Shown here one piece after another: positions 25,212 to 36,529 of a stretch of DNA of 64,000 nucleotides. The DNA is from Atherix ibis (lineage: Eukaryota > Arthropoda > Insecta > Diptera > Athericidae): the NCBI GenBank assembly GCA_958298945.1, contig OY282610.1, forward strand, positions 23,770,233-23,834,232. Direction: 5' to 3'. The translations under genes and the position numbers were made by a program. Position 1 is the first letter of the stretch, and each line of letters starts with the position of its first letter. The notes beneath the pieces are model-generated. The model did not search any database, was not told the DNA's origin, and worked only from the letters and a program-made list of their open reading frames with translations.

Positions 25212-27401
25212 ATGGTGTGATTAATTAACGTGGCTATTGTTATATAAAAATTCTAATCTAGAGAAATTTTTGTTATAGGTTCTCATTGCAGCCTGTGTTT
25301 GTACGAAAAGTGGCAAAGGTGATTTAACTTTACGATACAGGAAATTTACAATAGCCGCCTATAATTTTAATGAATTTTGATTTGTAGTTATTATATCTCG
25401 GCAATTTGTCGAAATGACAAAAGCACGGATTGAAGGACTACTAGCCGCTTTTCCGAAATTGATGACAACCGGGAAACAGCACACATTCGTCGAGACAGAC
25501 TCAGTTCGTTACGTTTATCAACCGCTCGAAAAGTTGTTCATGCTCCTAATTACAACTAAGGCTAGTAATATTTTGGAGGATTTGGAGACGCTTCGATTGT
25601 TTTCCAAAGTGGTTAGTTACTTTAAACTAAAGAAAAAAAGGTTCATTCCAAATTTATTGAAAACAAACCTTTGATATTAGATCCAGGAATATTGCCACCT
25701 GTTAGAGGAAAAAGAGATCCTCGAGAACTCGTTCAATTTGATTTTTGCCTTTGATGAAATCGTAGCGCTTGGCTATCGCGAGAGTGTGAATTTAGCTCAA
25801 ATAAAAGCATGTGTTGAAATGGATTCGCACGAAGAGAAAGTGTATCAGGCTGTCCGGCAAACGCAAGAACGCGAGGCCAAACAGAAGATGCGTGAAAAGG
25901 CCAAAGAATTACAGCGCCAACGAATGGAAATTGCTAAGCGTGGAAGCTCTATAACTCGCAATCACGGTAGTGGCTATGAATCTCACGGATTCGGGCAATC
26001 TTCTATAGGTGGGCATGTGCAAATTGTAACACCAACCGTCGAGGATGAACAATTGCAAATGAAACAAAAACAACCAGCAGCACCTACGTATGATAATCAA
26101 AATTTTCCTTTCTTTTTTCTTTTTTTTTTTACAAAAAGTAACGTGATTTTCTGAAATATAGGAAATGGGCCACGTCAAGAAATCCTCTAAAATTGGGTGG
26201 CAAATCGAAGGATGTAGATTCATTTGTAGATCAATTGAAAAGTGAAGGTGAAAAAATTTCCACGCTTGTGCCTACACAGTCTACGATGCGTCCAAAAGCT
26301 ACACCAGACATTCATACAGAAAGGTTAGTTCACTTTAAATAATTTTCATTAATAAAAGAAAACGAATATATTTTTTAAAAATAAAATTCATTTTTAGTGT
26401 ACATCTAAAAATGGAAGATAAGTTATCAGTTCGATTGGGTCGCGATGGTGGTTTACAAAACTTCGAATTGTCGGGTTTGCTTACGCTAAGAATTAATGAT
26501 GAAAAATTCGGTAGAATTAAAGTTAAAGTGGATATTAATGATACGCGAGGTATTCAATTGCAAACGCATCCAAATGTCGATAAGGAATTGTTCAAATGGA
26601 AAAATCAAATTGGGCTTAAAAATCCAGCTAAACCATTCCCTACTAACACAGATGTTGGTGTTTTGAAATGGCGCTATCAAACCCAAGACGAGTCGGCTGT
26701 TCCTCTTACAAGTATGCGTCCTAATAATTTTCTATTTATTTTTCCATGAAGGTTTTATTATTTATTTTTTAATACCTTCAATTATGAAAAATATGTTTAT
26801 AGAACGTAAAAGTGGAATATAAAGTATAAAAAATAAAACATTTTTAATCCAATCCTAGTTAATTGTTGGCCATCAGAAAACGGGAACGGAGGTTGCGATG
26901 TGAACATCGAATATGAATTGGAACATCAACGCTTAGAGCTTCAAGATGTTTGCATTACAATTCCACTTCCGTAAGTATTATAGTTATGTTTATTTTGCTT
27001 ATCAATAAATTTAAATTTGATTTAATTATTACGAAAAGAATGGGCATTCAACCTTCAGTTGGAGAGTGTGATGGAAATTATAATTTTGATGCCAGAAAAC
27101 ACGTTTTGCAGTGGAATTTACCAATAATCGACTCATCGAATAAAACTGGCTCAATGGAATTTTCTGTAGCATCTTCCATTCCAGGCGATTTCTTCCCTCT
27201 CCACGTAAAATATTATAAATAATTCATTTATATCAAGATATGATATTTTATTAAAACAACTTTATATTGTAGGTTAACTTTTCATCGTCAAGTTCATATG
27301 CTGACCTAAATGCTACGGCTGCTACTATGGTTGATGATGATACACCAGTTAAATTCTCTACCGAAACATTATTCTTTGTTGATAAATATGAAATTGTATA
27401 A
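25212..27401 (+). CDS. deltaCOP: Coatomer subunit delta (COPI)
   Basis: The nine-exon model is 25212-25214, 25279-25318, 25388-25611, 25681-26087, 26162-26323, 26398-26711, 26859-26970, 27039-27204 and 27273-27401. It sums to 1557 nt, a 518-aa protein close to the usual 500-530. The N-terminus is the longin-like domain ([30 protein letters not shown]), then a coiled, charged linker ([22 protein letters not shown]). The linker ends in the [20 protein letters not shown] motif, and the rest is the C-terminal mu-homology domain ending EKYEIV-like (DKYEIV). Known role: delta-COP is part of the F-subcomplex of the COPI coat driving Golgi-to-ER vesicle transport. The first coding exon carries only the ATG: reading on without splicing gives an immediate stop, whereas joining to 25279 gives the conserved M-V-L-I-A start. 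Introns are 64-147 bp. Confidence 0.95.
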
Positions 27402-27510
27402 ATATCCTTTAAATCTGGCATATAAGAAATTATTTTCAAATGGTATAAAAGCAAAATTTCTAGTTATTATGTTCGTATGACTAAAAATTATAAACAGTAA
27501 AAATGAGTAT

Positions 27511-27516
27511 AATAAA
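27511..27516 (+). promoter_or_regulatory. Candidate delta-COP polyadenylation signal
   Basis: AATAAA 110 bp after the delta-COP stop codon. It is the first canonical hexamer downstream and a reasonable 3' end, but not proven in such AT-rich DNA. Confidence 0.45.
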
Positions 27517-28440
27517 TATGTTTCCGAAAAATAAATTTTGTTTTATATAGTTTTTTCATAAAATATTTTAATTTAAGCAAGAAAATAACTATTTTTACTT
27601 GCGGAAACATTGATCTTGACAGAAGTGGAAATATAATATGAATTCTAATAACACTTAAGGTTAGTAAGAATAAAAAATTCAAACATTCCGAATCTCCTAT
27701 CTTATTTCGCTCCTTCACCAAATCTATTGCATCTGTCAGTGTTGGAACGAACCGAATTGTTCATAAACTTAATCCGACAATAGAAAAATTGAAAAATTAA
27801 CAATAATTATATTTATTTACAGATTAATTGTAATTACAATATGTATATAATACATAAAATGTTTTCGAGTATATAAAAAGTTGGGAAAAAATTTCTGAAT
27901 ATTTTATTATATACTCATTATTATTTTACTAATTCGAAACGCTTTATTAAATTAACTAATTCGAATATTATTTTTAACAAGTCTGTATATGTAGGCAGGC
28001 GCTGACTATCTTTAATTTTTAATTCGAAAATGTAATAAAACTAACAAAACATCGCGCTTAAACATTATGAAGTATATAAAGTTATTCAGTCGTTTTAATA
28101 AAAAAATTATACATTTACTTCAATTGCGTTATATTTTATAAATTCTATTTTTCTAGAGTAAATTTTATCTTTGAAATATGGCGACGGTGGATTTGAAATT
28201 CACATCAACTTACATTTATTACTGAGGAAATATGCTAATTGATATATGAGATCAGTTTATGTACTTTAAAAACTAATAATTTTTCTTACTTTTTTTTTTT
28301 TTTTAAATGAAAGTTTAATCAAAATTATATACTATCGATTTTTTGTTGTTGGAATGATACTGTTGAATTTAAGCTATTTAAGCCGCTGTCCTCCTACATT
28401 TTCTTTTTATGAACCTTGAGATATATAAAAATAAATTATT
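27517..28440. other. Intergenic DNA between convergent delta-COP and ZAD gene
   Basis: About 0.9 kb of AT-rich DNA separating the 3' ends of two convergent genes. It presumably holds both 3' untranslated regions. No further gene was recognised. Confidence 0.5.
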
Positions 28441-29803
<1,363 letters not shown>

Positions 29804-30397
29804 ATTGTAAATTAATCGTCAACGGAATACTTCTCAACCACACGAACAATTTTAAATTTCAACTGGCAAAACCATTCACAATATCACAATAATCTAACGA
29901 CACAAATCCAGAATCAATCTGACAAGTCACCATAACGAATCCAGCATAAATTAGTATCGAAAAATTACGCGAACAAAACTATGCATTGTGTGTATCTTAG
30001 TTCAACAGCACCGTATCCTAGCGAATGACATTTTCATACTATTCACAGTGAAAATATACAATAGTTTACATCTATTATTGTGGTTTTGTTTAGTTCGAAC
30101 ATTAAAATAGCTGATATATAATAACGTGCTATTATTAATATTATATTTAACTGTTTATAGAGAAACAGCATTTGTTTTGCGAATCAAATTGAATGCATAA
30201 AAAGTCATATAATAATTTCTTGATGAAAATCGTTCGGTGATTTCTTTATTGCTCAGCTGATTCTGACAGTTGCTTTAGTAGCATCTCCGGTAATATTAGA
30301 TATTGAAAAGTTGTTTAAAGAGAAGAACTGTAATCCAACGAAAATTAATATAATATATTAATTATAATTAAGTGGAGACGAGAAAAGTGTTATTAAA
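29804..30397. promoter_or_regulatory. Divergent promoter region, ZAD gene / SPAG7
   Basis: The two start codons face away from each other across 594 bp, so this interval must hold both core promoters and both 5' UTRs. It is less AT-rich close to the ZAD start. No TATA box or known motif can be assigned with confidence. Confidence 0.6.
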
Positions 30398-31758
30398 ATG
30401 GATCTGCTTGGTTCAATATTAGACACCATGGACAAACCGCCTTCATACAATGAGAAAGAAAAGGAAATAATAAAAAGTAAGCGTCTAAACTAATTTTTTT
30501 ATTACATGTACTATTATTCAATATATTCTATTATTATATATATATAAATAGGTGCTTGGGAAAATTTTAAACTCAAATATTATTCAAAAATATTCTATTA
30601 TTTTTATAAATTAAAATTTATTTTTTTCAGAACAAAAACAATACGCTGAAAAGATGCGCCAAACAGAAAAGGCAGAATTGGGCAGATTTCGTAAATTCGT
30701 TGAAGAGCGAATAGGACGATTTATAAAGGACGAACGAAAATATATTGAATTTCAGCCCTTAGATAAAATCTATAGAAGTTTAATGTAATTTTAAAAAAAA
30801 AATATTTATATCATTTTCGTTCTTTTTTCTTCTATGTGTTAACCCTTTTTACTTCGCCAGTTAACATGCAGAATAAATGAATTTCAAAAAAAAAAATTTA
30901 TATTGTATATAAACGTACTTTATTAATCGCAAAAACATCCTGCTATTTTATAAAGTACGATAAGATCTTCGAGAGAACTGATGCTCGATGGAAAAAGGGT
31001 CAACAGTTAGTGGGTGTATTCTTGTTGAAAATAGTTTATATTGTATTCATATTGTGCAAACTTTATGTATTTTTGAATTTGGATTCGTAAAAGACATGAC
31101 GTTGCAGAAATAGCTGGACTTGTAGCTATGAGTTTCGGTCAAGAGGGCGTTGATAGGTATACAATTGTTTATAAGAAAGAGCACGTGCCAGGTGAAGATG
31201 AAATACAAGCTAGACGGAATGGTGAGATTTGGACTCCAGAGAAAGCTAAAGAATATGCTTTGAAGGTAAATAGCACTTTATTTGGTGAATACAATTCACA
31301 TGAAGGTATAGTTTTCATGGTATTAAAATTAAAAAAAAAAATAATTTTAGCGCGAGGAGCTAAAGAACCTAGTAACGGTAAGTGAAAAGATAAAAGAAGT
31401 TATACCGCCAACAGATTATAAGAAGAAATATGAACACCTAATCGGTCAGGAAGCTGCTTTGGCAGCAGCAAAGAAAACTGAATCAAATAAGGCTTATGGA
31501 TTTGGTGAGTACCTATGCATATGCTCATCCCCCAAAAGCATATACTTTTGCATATTTGTTCTATGTTTGATTGATTTTTCATTTTTAATTTCTATTTTAG
31601 TACCTAGCGCTAATAAAAAGGACGTTCGATCGATTGAACAAACATTAGCTGATATTCAAGCAAAGAAACGTTTAAAAATTCAGCATAAAATCAAAAATGA
31701 AAATGAAGCAGATTATAGTTGTATAAATACAGATTTACATCCACCAAGTGTATCCTAA
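30398..31758 (+). CDS. SPAG7-like R3H-domain protein
   Basis: The five exons 30398-30476, 30631-30784, 31094-31265, 31351-31504 and 31601-31758 total 717 nt, a 238-aa protein close to human SPAG7 (227 aa). The start DLLGSILDTMDKPPS matches the family N-terminus. A charged helix and the R3H domain follow (FRKFVEERIGRFIKD, then RSLIHDVAEIAGL). The RxxxH signature is formed across the exon 2/3 junction, where the Ile codon is split. The C-terminal part has the family motifs YKKKYEHLIG, VPSANKKDVRSIE and AKKRL. R3H domains bind single-stranded nucleic acid. SPAG7 is broadly expressed and its function is poorly defined. The Drosophila gene name is not known to me. Confidence 0.92.
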
Positions 31759-32444
31759 TAGAAATGCCAAAGATATTGTAAATATTTGTAAACTATTGAA
31801 ATGATAGGAACAAATTTTATTTAGCCATGTTTAATATGAGTATTTAACGATTAAAACTATATCTAAGATACTATTCTGTATCAACTTTTTTTTCTTCAAA
31901 ATATCATTATGATTTTTATCATAAGGGAATTTTTTTCAAAAAAACAAAATCTGAACAAAAAATAAAATATGATCTCAATAATTCGTGAAATATGATGTGT
32001 ACTTTTGTATAAAAAGAAGCAATAAATTACACAAATGAAGAAATGAACAACACATACTGAAGCTCAAATGTATATTTTTGAAAACTAATTTTTTGATCTT
32101 CTCTTATAGAAATAAATTATTTGATAGAAAAAGTTTTAAAAATCTCTGAATAAATGTTAGAATTGTGTTTATATACGTTATATGCACAATATTAGATTAT
32201 TTTTAAATAAATGAAATGAAAAAGTTTAATTATTAAAATTTATGTATGTATATTATAATAATATTCGTATGTTTGTATGAATGTCTACTTATGCTGATTG
32301 CAAATACATTCAATGATATTCTCACTGAGTTTTAATGTTATCCCATGAACTATCAATTGTTAGAGCATCCCAAAACAAATCTAAACGTTCATAGTTTTCA
32401 TTAACTATACAAGGTCTGTTTTAAAAAGGTTTCATATAACTATA
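31759..32444. other. SPAG7 3' flank, AT-rich
   Basis: A candidate polyadenylation hexamer AATAAA lies at 31971-31976, 213 bp past the stop. The rest is AT-rich, with no gene seen. Near 32407-32430 is a partial extra copy of the mariner family A terminus (AAGGTCTGTTTTAAAAAGG). Confidence 0.5.
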
Positions 32445-32748
32445 CGAGGTCTGTTTAAAAAGTATCGCAAATTTTGTGTTTTTTCAAAAAAAAAATATTT
32501 CCATTAATATCTATTTCGTCCCCTTCAAAGTAATCCCCACCAGATATTATACACTTGTGCCAACGTTTATTCCAATCCTCGAAGCAGTTAAAAATATTGA
32601 AAAAAGCACCTGTCAAAAATTAACTGAACATTCAAAATGGCCGAACTTTTCGGCATAAGTGAGAGACATGAGTACCATCATAACGCCATAAAAAATCGAA
32701 AATCGAATATACGTAACCCGCGGAAATTCAAAATTTTAACAGACCGCG
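32445..32748 (-). mobile_element. Mariner family A, ~304-bp deletion derivative
   Basis: The left end CGAGGTCTGTTTAAAAAGTA is followed by the 3'-type subterminal sequence of the family (ATCTATTTCGTCCCCTTCAA). The right end is of the 5' type and is itself slightly damaged. TA flanks both sides (32443-32444 and 32749-32750). Nearly all coding sequence is deleted, leaving a MITE-like element that preserves both termini. Confidence 0.8.
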
Positions 32749-32879
32749 TATATCATCAAAACACTCTACAAATCGACTTAACCATCCTAACTTTCAAAAT
32801 ATAACAATACCAGTGGTATAAGCTTAAATCCGTTGTGAAGTCATAGATGGCGTGAGTGAGCGAATTAAGCTACCATTGG

Positions 32880-33007
32880 AAAATTGAGTAAAAATCGAAG
32901 ACGAGCCAAAACACGTGCGAGTAAAGCAACTGTCAAAAATTAACTGAACATTCAAAATTGCCGAACAAAAAATCGAAAAATTCGCGATACTTTTTGAACA
33001 GACCTCG
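32880..33007 (-). mobile_element. Mariner family A 5'-terminal fragment
   Basis: A solo piece of the 5' end of family A: TCGAAGACGAGCCAAAACAC leads to the terminal CTTTTTGAACAGACCTCG at 33007, followed by TA. It also carries an internal deletion compared with the copies at 12.4 and 34.4 kb. No matching 3' end is adjacent. Confidence 0.75.
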
Positions 33008-33009
33008 TA

Positions 33010-33289
33010 ACTGACACACAACTGAGAGAATGAGACGCGTGTCCATTAACGATAAAATTTGTTCGGACAATGTCGCTGTATTCCGCCTACTATCATTACT
33101 GCAACTTTGTAATCGACATAGATCTTATATATTGTGTATAAGGGAAAGTTTCATCGGTTTGAACACTTGCACTTGTATGCGTTGCCGTTTCTTAGCGAGA
33201 ATTCTGATTCGACTGAAATTTATTTAAACCGTTAGATTACTATGTGATTGATGGTTTATGCAGATTTTTTCGTATTTTTGTCAGTTTTT
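33010..33289. other. Short unassigned interval in the mariner cluster
   Basis: No gene or element was recognised. It may include the 5' terminal region of the mariner remnant that follows. Confidence 0.4.
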
Positions 33290-33980
33290 TTAAACTTGTA
33301 AAACAGTTAACATGTGTGAAGAAAAAGTTGTTTCTAAAAGGGAACAACGCGATGGAGACAAAAAAAAACTTGTGTAGCGTGTTTGGAGAAGACGCAGTAA
33401 CAGCTCGAACATGCCAGAGTAGGTTTGCGAAATTTCGTTCGGGTGATTTTTCTTTGAAAGATGAAAAATCATTTTCAATGACGAAGTGCTACGCAGTATG
33501 ATCAGGACAAATCCCATGTTAAATTTCAAAGAAGTGGCCTTCAAGCTTGGAATTCATCAGACTACTGCTTCAGATCAAATTAAAAGGGTTAGTTTTGTAT
33601 CCAAACTCTCTGTTTGGGTGCCACACGAATTAAGCGAAAAAATTTTAATGGATCGAATTTCAATATGTTCTTCAAATCTCATTCGTCACAAAAGGGGACT
33701 GCTTTTGGACCGCTTGGTGACTGGTGATGAAAAGTGGATAGTTTATAAACATGTGGTAAGAAAAAGGGCATATGTTTACAAAGGGGAGACACCACTGACC
33801 ACATTCAAAGCTGTCGTGCATCAAAAGAAAGTTATGTTGTGTTGTTGGTGGGATCGGAGGGGTATTGTCCACTATAAGTTGCTGGAAGAAAATTATACCG
33901 TCGATGCTGATCGTTACTCTTCGCAACTTGATGTTTTGAATAAAGAAATTAGACAACGCTAGACCCTTACACCCAATATA
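33290..33980 (+). pseudogene. Mariner family B transposase remnant
   Basis: A mariner transposase of the DD34D type. The helix-turn-helix region has KFRSGDFSLKDE. A frameshift near 33,465-33,490 follows, then an open frame (33486-33962) with the WVPHEL motif, the first catalytic Asp in TGDEKW, and HQKKVMLCCWWDRRGIVHY. An internal deletion near 33,955 joins this directly to DNARP, the second catalytic motif, after which similarity is lost. No terminal inverted repeats could be assigned. It belongs to a lineage distinct from family A. Confidence 0.85.
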
Positions 33981-34367
33981 TAAACACTTATGTGTATAAC
34001 CGCTCAGTTGGAGTTGGGCTACTACTACCAATTACGGCTTCAAATTTAAAGGCATGCGAAATCAATGCGGTGAGTAATAATAACACGACGCTAATTTCGA
34101 TAATGTAGTACTGCCCATACTTTTCTGTTTTATAATTAATTTTTTATATATTATACTTTAGTTCCGGAATTGAAGTGGGTCATTTGAAATTATCAAATGG
34201 GTCACTCGGTGACCCGCGTGACATAGGTAGCCGACCCGTGGATTGGTGATCAAAGAAGCTATATAAAAGAAATCTTTTTCTAGGTCACATTAAATAAAAA
34301 TACGACAAAGGGTCAATGTAGTTAAGGTTGTTGTTTAATTTTTTTCTTTTTTCAATTTTAGTATGTA
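33981..34367. other. Unassigned spacer in the mariner cluster
   Basis: Contains a GC-richer patch near 34,165-34,245 with a short inverted pair around GGGTCACTCGGTGACCC (palindromic). No gene was recognised. Confidence 0.4.
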
Positions 34368-35275
34368 CGAGGTCTGTTCAAAAAGTATCGCGAATTTTGT
34401 ATTTCTTTAAAAATTATTTATTTATTCATGAATATCTATTTTGTCCCCTTCAAAGTAATCCCCACCAGATATAATACACTTGTGCCAACATTTTTTCCAG
34501 TCCTCGAAGCACTTCGAAAAATCAATTTTTGTGATATTGTTTAGCTCCTCCTTCGATGCCGTCTTTATCTCCTCAATCGTAGCGTAGCGTCGTCCTTTCA
34601 GGGGGCTCTTCAGTTTCGGGAACAAGAAAAAGTCACAGGGGGCCAGATCTGAGGAATACAGTGACTGCGGCATTATTAGTGTTGTTTTTGGCCAAAAAAT
34701 CACGCACAAGCAACAATCAATGAGCAGGGGCGTTATCATGGTGCAAAAGCCAATTTTTGTTCTTACACAAATCCGCGCGTTTCTGGCGGATTGCTTCGCG
34801 TAACTTGCAGGTAATATTCCTTATTGACCGGTTCTACCCTGTGGCCTTCACATTGCTCCTGCAATCGAAGAAAACTGTCAGCAAAACCTTCACATTCGAC
34901 CGAACTTGACGTGCTTTTTTCGGTCTTGGCTCGTGCGGCAGCTTCTATTTGCATGATTGAGCTTTGCTTTCTACGTCATAACCATAAACCCATGATTTGT
35001 CACCAGTTATAGCCATATGGAGCAAATTTTGATCGTCGCGGGCAGAGTCCTTAGCAATGTTAATGCGATTCTGTTTTTCGTCAAAAAATGGGCAAAAATC
35101 GAAGACGACCCAAAACACGTACAAGCAAAGCAACTGTCAAAAATTAACTGAACATTCAAAATGGTCGAACTTGTCGGCTCAAGTGAGAGATATGAATACC
35201 AACATAACGCCAAAAAAATCGAAAATCGAATATACGTAACACGCGGAAATTAAAAATTCGCGATACTTGTTGAAC
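34368..35275 (-). mobile_element. Mariner family A copy with near-complete 3' end
   Basis: The left edge CGAGGTCTGTTCAAAAAGTA follows TA (34366-34367) and is the genuine 3' end of the family. The right edge is the 5' end but lacks about the last 8 bases (it stops at TGTTGAACA). The encoded transposase runs on the minus strand and, as in the copy at 12.4 kb, lacks the N-terminal domain at the same junction. It provides the reference for recognising the 3' end. Confidence 0.85.
34422..35135 (-). pseudogene. Mariner family A transposase remnant
   Basis: Three overlapping frames separated by small indels carry the core: GDKSWVYGYDVESKAQS (first Asp), an interrupted middle with KEYYLQV, and the C-terminal part with CDFFLFPKLKSPLKGRR (third Asp). 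The frame ends FEDWKKCWHKCI..GDYFEGD before a stop at 34422. The second Asp region is damaged. It was already truncated at the N-terminus before insertion. Confidence 0.85.
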
Positions 35276-35290
35276 ATATACTTGTTTATA

Positions 35291-36527
35291 TTGGTTGATG
35301 CAAAAGTTATGACCGTTTTTTATGATCCTAGGTAAAAAAATTTTTTCTTCAGAAATGATGAATAGTATCTTCTTTTAAATGATTCCATTGTATAAAGGAT
35401 GCTTTTCCTCAACTTTCTATTCAGTTTTGGCCTGGCCAGAATACAGTGAAGAGCCCTTGTATATTTTCAAAATGTCGGTCGATAAAGTGCATTTACGTCA
35501 TTGTTTACTTTATGAATTCCGTAAAGACAATACCGCGAGTGTGGCAACCAAAAACATTTGCGAACTGTATGGACCAGATGTCATCAAAGTTCGACAGGTA
35601 CGAAGATGGTTTACAAAATTCCGATCTGGGGATTTTTCACTAATTGATAAACCACGTATCGGGCGGCCATTGAAATCTGATGACGACAGGGGAGATCGCG
35701 TCGATAATGGGAGTCAACCAAACAACCGTATTAAGACATTAATGGGGATGGTTTCGCGGTACGACGTTTGGATACCTCATCAATTGTCGGCTGCCATTTT
35801 ATTGGATTGTGTTTCAACGTGCGTTGCTTTGAGTGCGTGACAAAAACATGAACCTTTTTTGCATCGTTTGGTAACGGGAGATGAGAAATGGGTCGTGTAC
35901 AACAACGTGACAAGAAAAAGACATTGGGCTATACCTGAACAAGCCCCATTAACAACTTCGAAAGCCGAAATCCATAAAAAAAAGTTATACTTTGTGTTTG
36001 GTGGGATTGTAAGGGTATTGTGTATTTTGAAATCTTGGAACGCAATCAGACAATTACAGCAGAACCATATTTGTCAGCAATTATCCAAATTAAACATCGC
36101 CATTCAAAAGGATAGACCAGAATTGGTAAACAGAAAAGAGCTAGTGTTTCGTCACGACAACGCGCGACCACATGTGGCTATGATGACCCAACACAAGCTG
36201 AATTGGGATGTTATCAAGTATACACCGTTTTCTGCAGATATTGCTCCTTCCGATTTTCATTTATTCCGATCACTGCAAAAATTTTTAGATGATAAAAAAT
36301 TTGAAACAATAGAGCAGGTTAAAACATCCCTTACTACATTTTTCGCATCAAAATCCACGCAATTTTACACTAATGGTATTATTGTAATAAGTTGATAGAA
36401 AGATGGGAGAAGGTTATAAGAACGGATGGAAATTATATAATTGATTAAATAAATAATACAAATCTAAAAAAAAAAAAATGTTTAATTGTATATGTAAAAA
36501 ACGGTCATAACTTTTGCATCAACCCAA
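35291..36527 (+). mobile_element. Near-full-length mariner, family C
   Basis: The ends TTGGTTGATGCAAAAGTTAT and its inverse at 36527 (with one extra G) form about 33-bp inverted repeats, flanked by TA at 35289-35290 and 36528-36529. Length 1237 bp is normal for mariner. The termini resemble the mellifera/capitata-type TTGGGTTG end, so this lineage is clearly different from family A. Confidence 0.92.
35472..36394 (+). pseudogene. Mariner family C transposase, decayed
   Basis: The N-terminal helix-turn-helix region (MSVDKVHLRHCLLYEFRKDN, KFRSGDFSLIDKPRIGRP) is in frame. A stop near 35,838 separates it from the catalytic half (35859-36394), which has TGDEKWVVYNN, HDNARPH and APSDFHLFRSLQ. The second and third catalytic Asp are 31 residues apart rather than 34, so a 9-bp deletion has shortened the catalytic core. 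With the stop, this makes the copy inactive. Confidence 0.9.
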
Positions 36528-36529
36528 TA

